64,000 nt of DNA from Thermovirga lienii DSM 17291. GTDB lineage: Bacteria; Synergistota; Synergistia; Synergistales; Thermovirgaceae. The stretch covers positions 1,142,501-1,206,500 of the forward strand of contig CP003096.1 in NCBI GenBank assembly GCA_000233775.1. Reading direction: 5' to 3'. Below the pieces are notes generated by a model. It had not been told where the DNA came from. It ran no database searches and was given only the letters and a program-made list of their open reading frames with translations. The translations under genes and the position numbers were made by a program. Below, piece by piece: positions 1 through 7,180 of the stretch; position 1 is the first letter of the stretch, and each line of letters starts with the position of its first letter.

Positions 1-180
1 TTCTATGTCGAAGTTTGCTTTCTCCCGTATTACCTTCATGGCGTCGTGAGGAATAACCCCTTTCTCGGCCCACACCTCACAAACGGCCATCTCCACCTCC
101 AACCAGGTCTTAAACTTGCTCTCATCAGACCACAGCTTGCTCATTTCTTTAGTTGAATATCGTTCTATCAAATTATTCAT
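1..180 (-). CDS. purB: Adenylosuccinate lyase, N-terminal fragment
   Basis: Only the first 60 codons are inside the window; the gene continues beyond base 1. Adenylosuccinate lyase (fumarase/aspartase superfamily, cytosolic) acts twice in purine synthesis, converting SAICAR to AICAR and adenylosuccinate to AMP with release of fumarate. The visible protein begins MNNLIERYSTKEMSKLW and continues with WLEVEMAVCEVWAEKG, the typical PurB opening. Its ATG overlaps the end of the DUF4416 gene by 8 bp, which suggests translational coupling. Catalytic residues are not in view. The rest of the purine genes in the window (purCSQLF) are about 58 kb away, so purB here is not part of that operon. Confidence 0.9.
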   Translation of the reverse strand, partial: MNNLIERYSTKEMSKLWSDESKFKTWLEVEMAVCEVWAEKGVIPHDAMKVIREKANFDIE

Positions 181-688
181 CCTCCTTAAGTGACCGTATT
201 TCTTGCAGCCAATCGTTTCTCACTGCCGACAAAAAATCATCGTACAGGCCACTTCTGAAATCAGGGAAGGTATAATCAAAGGGCACCCATCTTTTACCTC
301 TATATCTCAAAGTAACTTCAGCAAAAATACCATCTCTCAAATATATTCTATGAGCATGGTCTTTAGTAGAAGCCAAAACCAATCGTGCACCATTCACATA
401 GCCAGGATCTATATTAATCTTTCTGGTCTTGCCCGAAGCCCTTTCAATGCCACACGTGAAGAGTTTCCAATCAGCCAGGTTTTCTGCAGCCCAAAGGCCA
501 GTAAAGGAAAAAAACGCTTTGAACAAGCTAGGAGATATATCTTTATAATAATCCGTATATTCAAAAGGAATACCCCGCAACGTGCGCTCCACAGCGCCAA
601 ACTCTTTCTTTAAGCAAGATTTCGTCCATTCCAACCATTCGTCATCAGGATAGAGCACACCTACAACAAGCTTAACCAAATATGACAT
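173..688 (-). CDS. DUF4416 family protein
   Basis: A 171-residue protein of the DUF4416 family, whose function is not established. The family signature is visible at the N-terminus (YLVKLVVGVLYPDDEW) and in the middle (FEYTDYYKDISPSLFKAFFSF, followed by KINIDPGYVNGARLVLAST and YLRDGIFAEVTLRY). There is no signal peptide or membrane segment, so it is probably cytosolic. An in-frame upstream start at 748 would run into the end of ftsY and has no reason to be preferred; the ATG at 688 gives the conserved N-terminus. It lies between ftsY and purB in the same direction and overlaps the purB start, so co-transcription is likely. Function cannot be inferred from the sequence alone. Confidence 0.85.
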   Translation of the reverse strand: MSYLVKLVVGVLYPDDEWLEWTKSCLKKEFGAVERTLRGIPFEYTDYYKDISPSLFKAFFSFTGLWAAENLADWKLFTCGIERASGKTRKINIDPGYVNGARLVLASTKDHAHRIYLRDGIFAEVTLRYRGKRWVPFDYTFPDFRSGLYDDFLSAVRNDWLQEIRSLKEDE

Positions 689-719
689 ACTCAACTCACA
701 ACCTTTTATGTACCACAAT

Positions 720-1628
720 TTACTCCAAAAGACCGTTAATAAACTCATCCACCGAAAAAGGCACCAAGTCCTCAGAACCCTCTCCTAGACCTACATAGTA
801 TATGGGTATATTCAGTTGCTCAGCTATAGCCAGCAATATGCCTCCTTTCGCTGTGTTGTCATATTTAGTAAGAATAACCCCTGTCAAATCCAACGCTTCC
901 CCAAAAGTCTTGGCTTGTAAAAGCCCATTCTGGCCTGTTACTGCATCAAGCACCAACAAAACATTTTTTTCCCAACCAGGAGTTTCCTTATATGCAACCC
1001 TTATAACTTTACCAAGTTCATCCATCAGGTTTTTCTTGGTGTGTATCCTTCCTGCGGTATCTACTACCAAGAAATCGCCCCCGCCAGCATCAGCAGATTT
1101 GATTGCATCAAAAACAACTGAGGCGGGGTCGCTTCCGGGCTCTCTAGCTATGACTTTTATATTCAACCTTTCTCCCCAGGTCTTTAACTGCTCTGTTGCC
1201 GCTGCCCTGAATGTATCCGCAGCAACCAATATAGGGCGTTTGCCTCTTCCCTTGGCTAATCTAGCTAACTTTGCAGCAGTGGTAGTCTTACCAGTTCCAT
1301 TGACTCCAACCAAAACGACAAGGCTTTTATTCTCCGTAGCCAATAAATCCTTCCCCATGCCCTCAACTCTTCCCAACTTCTCTCTTAAGACTTCCTTCAA
1401 AATCTCTTTTACTTCTTCCTGTGTTTGAATTTTTTCCCTTTTTGTCCTATCTTTAACCTCCCTTACGAGGTCTTCTGAATAGTCGATACCCACATCTCCC
1501 TGAATCAAAAGTTCTTCCAACTCTTCCCAGAAAGAGTCGCTCAGAATTGTACCCTTGGAAATTAGGTTGGCAATACCTAGTTTGTTTTTAACTTTTGCCA
1601 GTTTTTCTTTTATAGTTCCTAAAACCAT
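720..1628 (-). CDS. ftsY: Signal recognition particle receptor FtsY
   Basis: FtsY is the membrane-associated GTPase that receives ribosome-SRP complexes and hands nascent membrane proteins to SecYEG. The 302-residue protein has the N helical domain (about residues 1-85) and the G domain: P-loop GVNGTGKTTTAAKLA (about 109-123), DTFRAAATEQL, the DTAGR motif followed by HTKKNLMDEL, and the guanine-specificity motif TKYDNTAKGG near residue 255. The last motif is slightly unusual, since TKLDGTAKGG is more common. The acidic A domain found in longer homologues is absent, as in many non-proteobacterial FtsY proteins. It follows ricT in the same direction and precedes the DUF4416 gene. Confidence 0.96.
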   Translation of the reverse strand: MVLGTIKEKLAKVKNKLGIANLISKGTILSDSFWEELEELLIQGDVGIDYSEDLVREVKDRTKREKIQTQEEVKEILKEVLREKLGRVEGMGKDLLATENKSLVVLVGVNGTGKTTTAAKLARLAKGRGKRPILVAADTFRAAATEQLKTWGERLNIKVIAREPGSDPASVVFDAIKSADAGGGDFLVVDTAGRIHTKKNLMDELGKVIRVAYKETPGWEKNVLLVLDAVTGQNGLLQAKTFGEALDLTGVILTKYDNTAKGGILLAIAEQLNIPIYYVGLGEGSEDLVPFSVDEFINGLLE

Positions 1629-1670
1629 CTATCTCTCACCTCAGTTTAGCCAGAGTAATACCCACGGCAA

Positions 1671-2924
1671 CTAGCCTTGTTCCCGTTGGGGTTTAGTTCT
1701 TTTCTTCTTGTTGTCTTTTATTTCTTTCTTTTGGCTACCCTCTCTTTTAGCGGCATTGGTTTTGTTTTTATTTTTTCTTTTTGACCTCTTACGCCTTCCT
1801 TCCCGCTTACCTTCCTTGGTGGTTTCATCAGAATCCTGCAACGTTTCTGCAACTGAGTTTTTTGTTTTATTTTCTTTATCCTGCATTTCCTCTGAAACTT
1901 TTTTACGTTCAATATCTTGGTTCTCGAGTTGTGCTACTTCCCCTGTGGTGACCTCTATCTCAAAATTATCATCCCAAGAAAACTCCGGTTCTTCTTCTAT
2001 TGGCTCTATTTCAATAAGAGGTTTGACTTGAAAATCAGACCACACCTCTCCCCTCTCAACACATTCTCTGAAGGCCTCAAATTTATCCACGGGCACCAAT
2101 ATTTCTCCCTTACCAGGCTCTATTATCTTCACACAATCAGAAGTTATATCCACGCCAGATATCACATACGTCGCATCAGGCCCCTTTATCTTTGATCCTG
2201 GATTGGGCAACCTTTCCCAAAGCTTGGAGTAGGTCTCCCGTTCATATGCGATGCAACACATCAATCGACCACATATTCCTGAAGTTTTCGCGGGATTCAG
2301 CGAAAGATTTTGTTCCTTGACCATGCGAATACATATAGGCTCAAAAGTATTCAACCAATAGCCACAACAACAAGGCCTTCCACATGGACCAAGACCTTTG
2401 ACAACCTTTGCTTCATCTCTTACACCTATTTGCCTTAACTCTATTCTAGTTTTGAACTTCCGAGCCAAGTCCTTGACAAATGCCCGAAAATCTACTCTTT
2501 GCTCAGAAGTGAAAAAGAAAAATAGTTTCTTGCGATCCAGCAAATACTCTGCTTCCACTAATTTCATAGGCAACTTATGTCCCTTAAGGATCTCTCTTGC
2601 ATCAAGCAGAACTTTTTCCTCTTCTTCCCTCTGCAAAGTGCTCTCAGATAGATCAAGAGCTTCAGCTTCCCGGACATAGATCAAATCTTGAAAAAGAGGC
2701 TCACTGCCCTTCAACTGGGGTGACTCATCCTGGGATACATTGCTAAATTTTTCCCTGTACCGTTCAACTTTGTCGGGACTTACTCCTCCTAGATTTAGCG
2801 CTAACTCAAGACCTCTAGCGCTCTCGACGACTATGTAAGTTCCTTTTTGTAGATTTCTATCTATATCTACAACTCCTAGAAATCTAGGTTTACCAAAGGA
2901 CACCAGATAAAAGCTCAAAATCAT
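1671..2924 (-). CDS. ricT: PSP1-domain protein, RicT/YaaT family
   Basis: A 417-residue PSP1 C-terminal domain protein. In Bacillus subtilis the homologue (RicT, YaaT) forms a complex with RicA and RicF that carries 4Fe-4S clusters and affects RNase Y-dependent mRNA processing and sporulation/competence signalling. Here the conserved core is clear: GPCGRPCCCGYWL, then SGICGRLMCCIAYE, giving a dense cysteine set around residues 175-230. After about residue 330 comes a low-complexity tail, very rich in Lys, Arg and Glu, with no counterpart in the core family. The start overlaps the end of holB by 35 bp, the same holB-ricT neighbourhood seen in Firmicutes. RicA and RicF are not in this window. 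Confidence 0.88.
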   Translation of the reverse strand: MILSFYLVSFGKPRFLGVVDIDRNLQKGTYIVVESARGLELALNLGGVSPDKVERYREKFSNVSQDESPQLKGSEPLFQDLIYVREAEALDLSESTLQREEEEKVLLDAREILKGHKLPMKLVEAEYLLDRKKLFFFFTSEQRVDFRAFVKDLARKFKTRIELRQIGVRDEAKVVKGLGPCGRPCCCGYWLNTFEPICIRMVKEQNLSLNPAKTSGICGRLMCCIAYERETYSKLWERLPNPGSKIKGPDATYVISGVDITSDCVKIIEPGKGEILVPVDKFEAFRECVERGEVWSDFQVKPLIEIEPIEEEPEFSWDDNFEIEVTTGEVAQLENQDIERKKVSEEMQDKENKTKNSVAETLQDSDETTKEGKREGRRKRSKRKNKNKTNAAKREGSQKKEIKDNKKKRTKPQREQG

Positions 2925-3681
2925 ACCCCTCCCACAACACCATATATATTAAATCCTCGAGCATTTCTTTGGACATATTGTACTTCTCTGACAACACTCT
3001 TGCCATCTCAATGTCGGCGGCCTTATCGAACCTACCTTCATCAACCAGGGTTGACACCCAACCGGACAAAACCAAAGCTACCTCACCAGTACTCATATTT
3101 GATGTAGATCTCAACCATTTCAAAAATTGATCTTTATTTTTAGGTATATCAGTCGATGATTTTAGCAAGGGAAGCTTGAAACGAAAAATGTGCAACCTGC
3201 TTTTAAGCGTGGGAAGCATTTTTTCTTCTTCCATCAAAAGGGCTACCAATCCATCTCCCGGGGTCTCCTCGGTAAGCTTCAACAGGCTGTTGGCCGCAGG
3301 AAGGGAAAGTTTGTCGCATCCTAAAAGAAAAGCAACCCTTCTGTTGGCGGCCACAGGGAAAAGGGATATCTCTTCCCATAGACTCATACACTCTTTGATC
3401 CCTGGAGGTTTGTCTGGAGAGCCGATAATTATTAAATCAGGATGACTCTCTCCAACCCACGCCTTGCAAGATTCACAATTATCTTCCCCTGTTTTGCTTT
3501 CACACAATAGAGACTTGCCTAACTCCACAGCAAGCTTCCTCTGCAAAGAACCTGGAAGTACACATGCAAAATTGGTATCTATCCCATTGCTTTTGATCTC
3601 CGCCACCAAGGAAGAAAAGGACTCTTGAAGAAAATTTTGTTCTTCCTCATTCTCATTAACAGCCAGATTTTTCTTCTGCAT
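2890..3681 (-). CDS. holB: DNA polymerase III delta-prime-like subunit
   Basis: A 263-residue clamp-loader subunit of the delta-prime type. It helps the DnaX complex open the beta clamp on DNA. The family pattern is visible: a Cys-containing zinc-like segment (CESCKAW followed by ESHPDLIII), ANRRVAFLLGCDKLSLPAANSLLKLTEETP, and LPTLKSRLHIFRF. The usual glycine-rich nucleotide loop at the N-terminus is replaced by VLPGSLQRKLA, so ATP binding is unlikely, as is usual for delta-prime subunits. It overlaps tmk upstream by 26 bp and ricT downstream by 35 bp. The tmk-holB-ricT order matches that of many Firmicutes. Confidence 0.85.
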   Translation of the reverse strand: MQKKNLAVNENEEEQNFLQESFSSLVAEIKSNGIDTNFACVLPGSLQRKLAVELGKSLLCESKTGEDNCESCKAWVGESHPDLIIIGSPDKPPGIKECMSLWEEISLFPVAANRRVAFLLGCDKLSLPAANSLLKLTEETPGDGLVALLMEEEKMLPTLKSRLHIFRFKLPLLKSSTDIPKNKDQFLKWLRSTSNMSTGEVALVLSGWVSTLVDEGRFDKAADIEMARVLSEKYNMSKEMLEDLIYMVLWEGYDFELLSGVLW

Positions 3682-4288
3682 ATTTCCTCAATTCCTCCGT
3701 TAGCTGCATACAGACTAACTTTTCATCCTTGTTAGCGTCTATTCGCTTTATCCTATTAGGATTTTCTCTCCAAAGGGTTTTATAGCCTTCAGCTATGCGC
3801 TCCAACAGATGCAAATCCTTTTCTATCCTATCCAAGTTTCCCCTTTTTGAAAGCCTCTTCACTGCCACATCGACAGAAACATCAAACCAGAAAGTCAAAT
3901 CAGGCTCTGGGAGCTTCGCGATATTTATGATTGTTCTTACATCCTTTTCTGGTAAACATCTTCCCCATACCTGATACGCCAGAGTGGAGTCATTGTACCT
4001 TTCAGAGACAACTATATTGCCCTCATTCAACGCAGGAGCTATTACCCGCTCTACGTGTTCACACCGATCTGAGATAAAGAGAAACAACTCTGCCCAGGGG
4101 TTTGAGAAATGGGTTTCAATTATAGTGTTCCTTAGGTATATCCCGCCAGGCCACCCCCCAGGCTCGTGTGTAAGCACAACATTTTTGTCTTTCCAGATGC
4201 CTTTTATTATCTCCGCTACCCGTTCAGCTTGGGAGCTTTTCCCTGATCCATCTATTCCTTCCAACGTTATAAACATGGCTAGTTGCAT
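3656..4288 (-). CDS. tmk: Thymidylate kinase
   Basis: Thymidylate kinase phosphorylates dTMP to dTDP with ATP, the step common to de novo and salvage dTTP synthesis. The protein (210 residues from this ATG, 206 from the next one) has the P-loop motif EGIDGSGKSSQAERV, the DR(X)-type motif as THEPGG, and the substrate segment SERYNDSTLAYQVWG. LID-like residues lie in the RIEKDLHLLERI region. Two in-frame ATGs are close together: AGGA lies 8 bases before the first, while AGGTGG is about 13 bases before the second, so the first is slightly better placed. It is the first gene after mlaD and overlaps holB. Confidence 0.95.
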   Translation of the reverse strand: MQLAMFITLEGIDGSGKSSQAERVAEIIKGIWKDKNVVLTHEPGGWPGGIYLRNTIIETHFSNPWAELFLFISDRCEHVERVIAPALNEGNIVVSERYNDSTLAYQVWGRCLPEKDVRTIINIAKLPEPDLTFWFDVSVDVAVKRLSKRGNLDRIEKDLHLLERIAEGYKTLWRENPNRIKRIDANKDEKLVCMQLTEELRKYAEEKSGC

Positions 4289-4317
4289 ACCACCTATCCT
4301 ACTATTATTTTCATTAC

Positions 4318-5607
4318 CTAAAACCTGTAGAACACTCCCAGCGAATCTCTTTCCTCCGAATCTATTTCCTGATGCTTATAGAACAATCCCCAATCCTCAT
4401 CTATAGAATACTTACCCTCAACGGAAAAACTGCCACCTTCTTCGTTCCACCAAGCAGCGCCTATAGACAAATCCCCCTTGGAAAAGTCTGGGTTATAGGA
4501 CAAACCAAAACCAAAGTAATCATTTATTGAGCCTGATATGAATTGCCAGTCTTTGTACTCATAACCCACGGCACCTGTAAATCCAGGATCATCACCTATG
4601 TTTGCCATTCCTACCAGCAATGAGTATGGAGAATCACCTTTCTTCAAATGGATATAGGCATCGAATATGGGATCCCTTCCATCTAAATCTCCATGTAAAT
4701 ATAGGTCGCCACCTAATTTTATCGATTCGATGAATGCAAGGGTTTTATCGGCTCTATCAGCTAGGTCTGATAGTTTCCTCAAGTTGAAGGCTTTGCCAGA
4801 CTCCCCCTCAAAGCCTTGGACGAACTTCCTTATGGAAATAGCCATTTCTTTGGCTTCCTCTGCAGCTTCTTTGATTTTTACTACTGTTTCTCTCAAGTCT
4901 TTGCCACCTTTTTTATCTTTGTCAAATTCGGAAATTATAAAATTCAACCGACTAGACAATTCCTCAGCGTTTCTGACAAGTTTTGTTATATTGCTCCTAT
5001 TTTCCTTCACAGTGGCTTCCATATTTGCTGATAGGTTTTCGAATGAATTGGCGGCTTCTTCCACAGCTCTAGCTGCATCGACAATTGCTGGTTTCGCTTC
5101 TTCGACGAAGTTCTCTAAATTGTCAGCCATTCCAGAAAGATTTTCTAAAAAGGCATTTACCTTTGAAAAAGTGTCTTTTATGCTACCAAGACCTTCCTCT
5201 ATGTCCCCAAGTATTTCGTCAAAGGAGGGGGGGAGCTCTCCTATTACTCTGGCTTTAGGCCCCAACAATTCTCTAGATGTTCCCCTTATTATTTTTACTC
5301 TGGGCTCACCCAAAAGACCTCCAGTATCTATGGTAAACTTGCTATCAACCGGCAATGATATCCCTTCTTTCAAACCTACCGTCACCAAAACTCCTTCCTC
5401 TAGAAGCTCCATAGAATTTACTCTACCCGATTCTATTCCAGAGACTAAAACTGGTGAACCTACGCTTAGACCCATTGCATCATGGAAAACTATGCCTAGT
5501 TCATAACCTTTTTCTTTAAAGCGCAAGCCTCCACTGAAGAATACCAAAAGGCCTAACAATATTATTGTTACCAGAGCAAATATTCCTATCTTAATTTCCC
5601 TATTCAT
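4318..5607 (-). CDS. mlaD: MCE-domain lipid transport protein (MlaD family) with long C-terminal region
   Basis: A 429-residue MlaD-type protein. It has one N-terminal membrane anchor (about residues 8-28, very hydrophobic) and one MCE domain (about 38-115, with GLSVGSPVLVSGIESGRV and DTGGLLGEPRVKI). MCE proteins form hexameric rings that carry phospholipids between inner and outer membranes. After the MCE domain comes a long helical region (about 130-290, many Ala/Glu/Lys). The last roughly 110 residues alternate polar and aromatic residues like beta strands and end in FYRF. Most MlaD proteins end soon after the MCE domain or in helices, so this tail is unusual. The ATG overlaps the mlaF stop by 4 bp. 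The nearby mlaE and mlaF encode the transporter core; MlaB, MlaC and MlaA are not seen. Confidence 0.88.
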   Translation of the reverse strand: MNREIKIGIFALVTIILLGLLVFFSGGLRFKEKGYELGIVFHDAMGLSVGSPVLVSGIESGRVNSMELLEEGVLVTVGLKEGISLPVDSKFTIDTGGLLGEPRVKIIRGTSRELLGPKARVIGELPPSFDEILGDIEEGLGSIKDTFSKVNAFLENLSGMADNLENFVEEAKPAIVDAARAVEEAANSFENLSANMEATVKENRSNITKLVRNAEELSSRLNFIISEFDKDKKGGKDLRETVVKIKEAAEEAKEMAISIRKFVQGFEGESGKAFNLRKLSDLADRADKTLAFIESIKLGGDLYLHGDLDGRDPIFDAYIHLKKGDSPYSLLVGMANIGDDPGFTGAVGYEYKDWQFISGSINDYFGFGLSYNPDFSKGDLSIGAAWWNEEGGSFSVEGKYSIDEDWGLFYKHQEIDSEERDSLGVFYRF

Positions 5608-6371
5608 GGCAGATCTCCCCCACGCACCGAAATGAGCCCCGCAGCGAAACGTTTTACCGCCGGATCATCCATCTTGTTCCATTCATCACAGGTGCCACGC
5701 CATACCACCCGCCCATCATCCATGAGAACCAATCTATCTGCAATGCCTAAAGCTGACACCATGTCATGGGTAACAACTAAAACAGCTACTTGAAATCTTC
5801 TGCACAGGGTTACGATCAGAGCATCTATATGTCTTGCAGTTAAGGGATCTAAGCCAGTTGTTGGTTCGTCAAGGAGTAAAACTTCAGGTTCGTGAACTAA
5901 AGCTCTAGCTATGGCAACTCTCTTTCTCATACCCCCTGAAAGTTCCGAAGGATACAGCTCCCTCACATCTTCTAGCTCCACATGGTCTAACATTTCTTTT
6001 ACTTTTTTTTCTATGAACGCTCTATCTTCTATACCTCTACAATACTTCAAGGGAAAGGCAATATTCTGACCGACTGTTAAAGAATCGAACAGAGCCCCAC
6101 CTTGAAAGACTACTCCCAATCTTTTCCTAAAATCGGCCAGATCCTTCTCCTCGGTTTCCGGCGTCACGTAAGAATCAAAAAGCTTCATCCTGCCCTTCTG
6201 TATCTTCTGTAAACCAGCTATAACCCTAAGAGTAGTAGTTTTGCCACAGCCCGATGGGCCCAATATGCACTTGACCTCTCCCATACTCAATGAAAGGTTG
6301 ATGCTTTTAAGGGCTTCCTTGCTGCCGAAAAAAACCGAGACTTCTTCAAGAGTAACAACCGGAGGACTCAA
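5604..6371 (-). CDS. mlaF: ABC transporter ATPase of the Mla lipid transport system
   Basis: ATPase subunit of the MCE/Mla phospholipid transporter. From the start chosen here the protein has 255 residues. Walker A is GPSGCGKTTTLRV, the Q-loop is VVFQGGALFDSLTV, the ABC signature is LSGGMRKRVAIARAL, Walker B is LLLDEPTTGLDP and the switch histidine is in VVTHDM. The start is a TTG at 6371 that overlaps the mlaE stop (TTGA), with GGAGG nine bases upstream. A longer reading frame to 6563 lies wholly inside mlaE and would add non-family sequence. The next gene (mlaD) overlaps by ATGA, so mlaE-mlaF-mlaD form one translationally coupled set. Confidence 0.93.
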   Translation of the reverse strand: MSPPVVTLEEVSVFFGSKEALKSINLSLSMGEVKCILGPSGCGKTTTLRVIAGLQKIQKGRMKLFDSYVTPETEEKDLADFRKRLGVVFQGGALFDSLTVGQNIAFPLKYCRGIEDRAFIEKKVKEMLDHVELEDVRELYPSELSGGMRKRVAIARALVHEPEVLLLDEPTTGLDPLTARHIDALIVTLCRRFQVAVLVVTHDMVSALGIADRLVLMDDGRVVWRGTCDEWNKMDDPAVKRFAAGLISVRGGDLP

Positions 6372-7147
6372 CTTGACATACCTCCAAACAAAAGGCTCGA
6401 AAGGATGTAGTTTGTGGCCAATATAAGCATATTGCTCCAAACAACAGCTCTTGTAGTAGCTACACCTACTCCTTTTGCTCCCTGCCCGGCTCTGAAGCCG
6501 TGGGTACATGCAGAGACGGCTATCAAAATCCCAAAAACAGCTGCTTTGATAATTCCCCCCCATATATCATAGGGATCAAGAAGTACCTCAAGAGATTTTC
6601 TGAAAATATGGGAATTGACCCCATGAGCCAGAACGTATAAAAAAGCCCCGCTTATACCAATAAAATCTGAGAAAATGGTCAAAGCTGGCAGCATTATAAA
6701 ACTTGCAAGCAGCCTAGGAGCACCTACAAAAACTATGTCGTCTAATCCGAAAGCTTTGAGGGCATCCAACTGCTCAGTCACTTTCATGGAGCTTATTTCG
6801 GCGGCCATCGATGCTCCTACCCTCCCGCTAACCACGAGTCCTGTCAGCACAGGAGAAAGCTCCCTGGTGATACTAAGGCCAATCACCCCTCCAATATAGC
6901 CTGTCGCTCCAAACCTAATGAACTGATCTATGGTCTGAACCGCCATAACCATTCCCGTAAACGCGCTTGTTATCGCTACCATGAACACAGAGCTTACACC
7001 TATGCGCTCCAACTGCTCTGAAAAATCCTGTAAGCTCCAGGTTTTCGACAACAAGCCGCTTGTAATCTTAAAAAAAATTACAAAAAATGCTCCCAGGTTT
7101 TCTACCACTAAGATAATCTCTCGTCCTAACCAGCTAATTATCCGCAA
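6368..7147 (-). CDS. mlaE: MlaE-family ABC transporter permease
   Basis: Permease of the MCE/Mla lipid transport system, located in the inner membrane and paired with MlaF and MlaD. About 259 residues from a TTG start at 7147, which has AGGAGG seven bases upstream; an upstream in-frame TTG at 7165 would place that ribosome-binding site inside the gene. The family pattern includes LERIGVSSVFMVAITSAFTG, FGATGYIGG, the ELSPVLTGLVVSGRVGASMAAE segment (cited here only as its core ELSPVLTGLVVSGRVGAS) and EQLDALKAFGLDD. Five or so hydrophobic segments are visible. It lies 33 bp downstream of the S55 peptidase gene and overlaps mlaF. Confidence 0.93.
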   Translation of the reverse strand: MRIISWLGREIILVVENLGAFFVIFFKITSGLLSKTWSLQDFSEQLERIGVSSVFMVAITSAFTGMVMAVQTIDQFIRFGATGYIGGVIGLSITRELSPVLTGLVVSGRVGASMAAEISSMKVTEQLDALKAFGLDDIVFVGAPRLLASFIMLPALTIFSDFIGISGAFLYVLAHGVNSHIFRKSLEVLLDPYDIWGGIIKAAVFGILIAVSACTHGFRAGQGAKGVGVATTRAVVWSNMLILATNYILSSLLFGGMSS

Positions 7148-7180
7148 AAGCTGGCCTCCTTCCAAAGCAAATCAGGAAAA

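Noticed and set aside
203-613. Plus-strand open frame of 136 codons facing the DUF4416 gene
   Set aside because: It is a shadow of the DUF4416 coding region, with no ribosome-binding site and no recognisable family.
5604-6563. Longer mlaF frame starting at 6563
   Set aside because: The extra 64 residues are antiparallel to nothing and overlap mlaE entirely; the TTG at 6371 with GGAGG gives the normal MlaF start.
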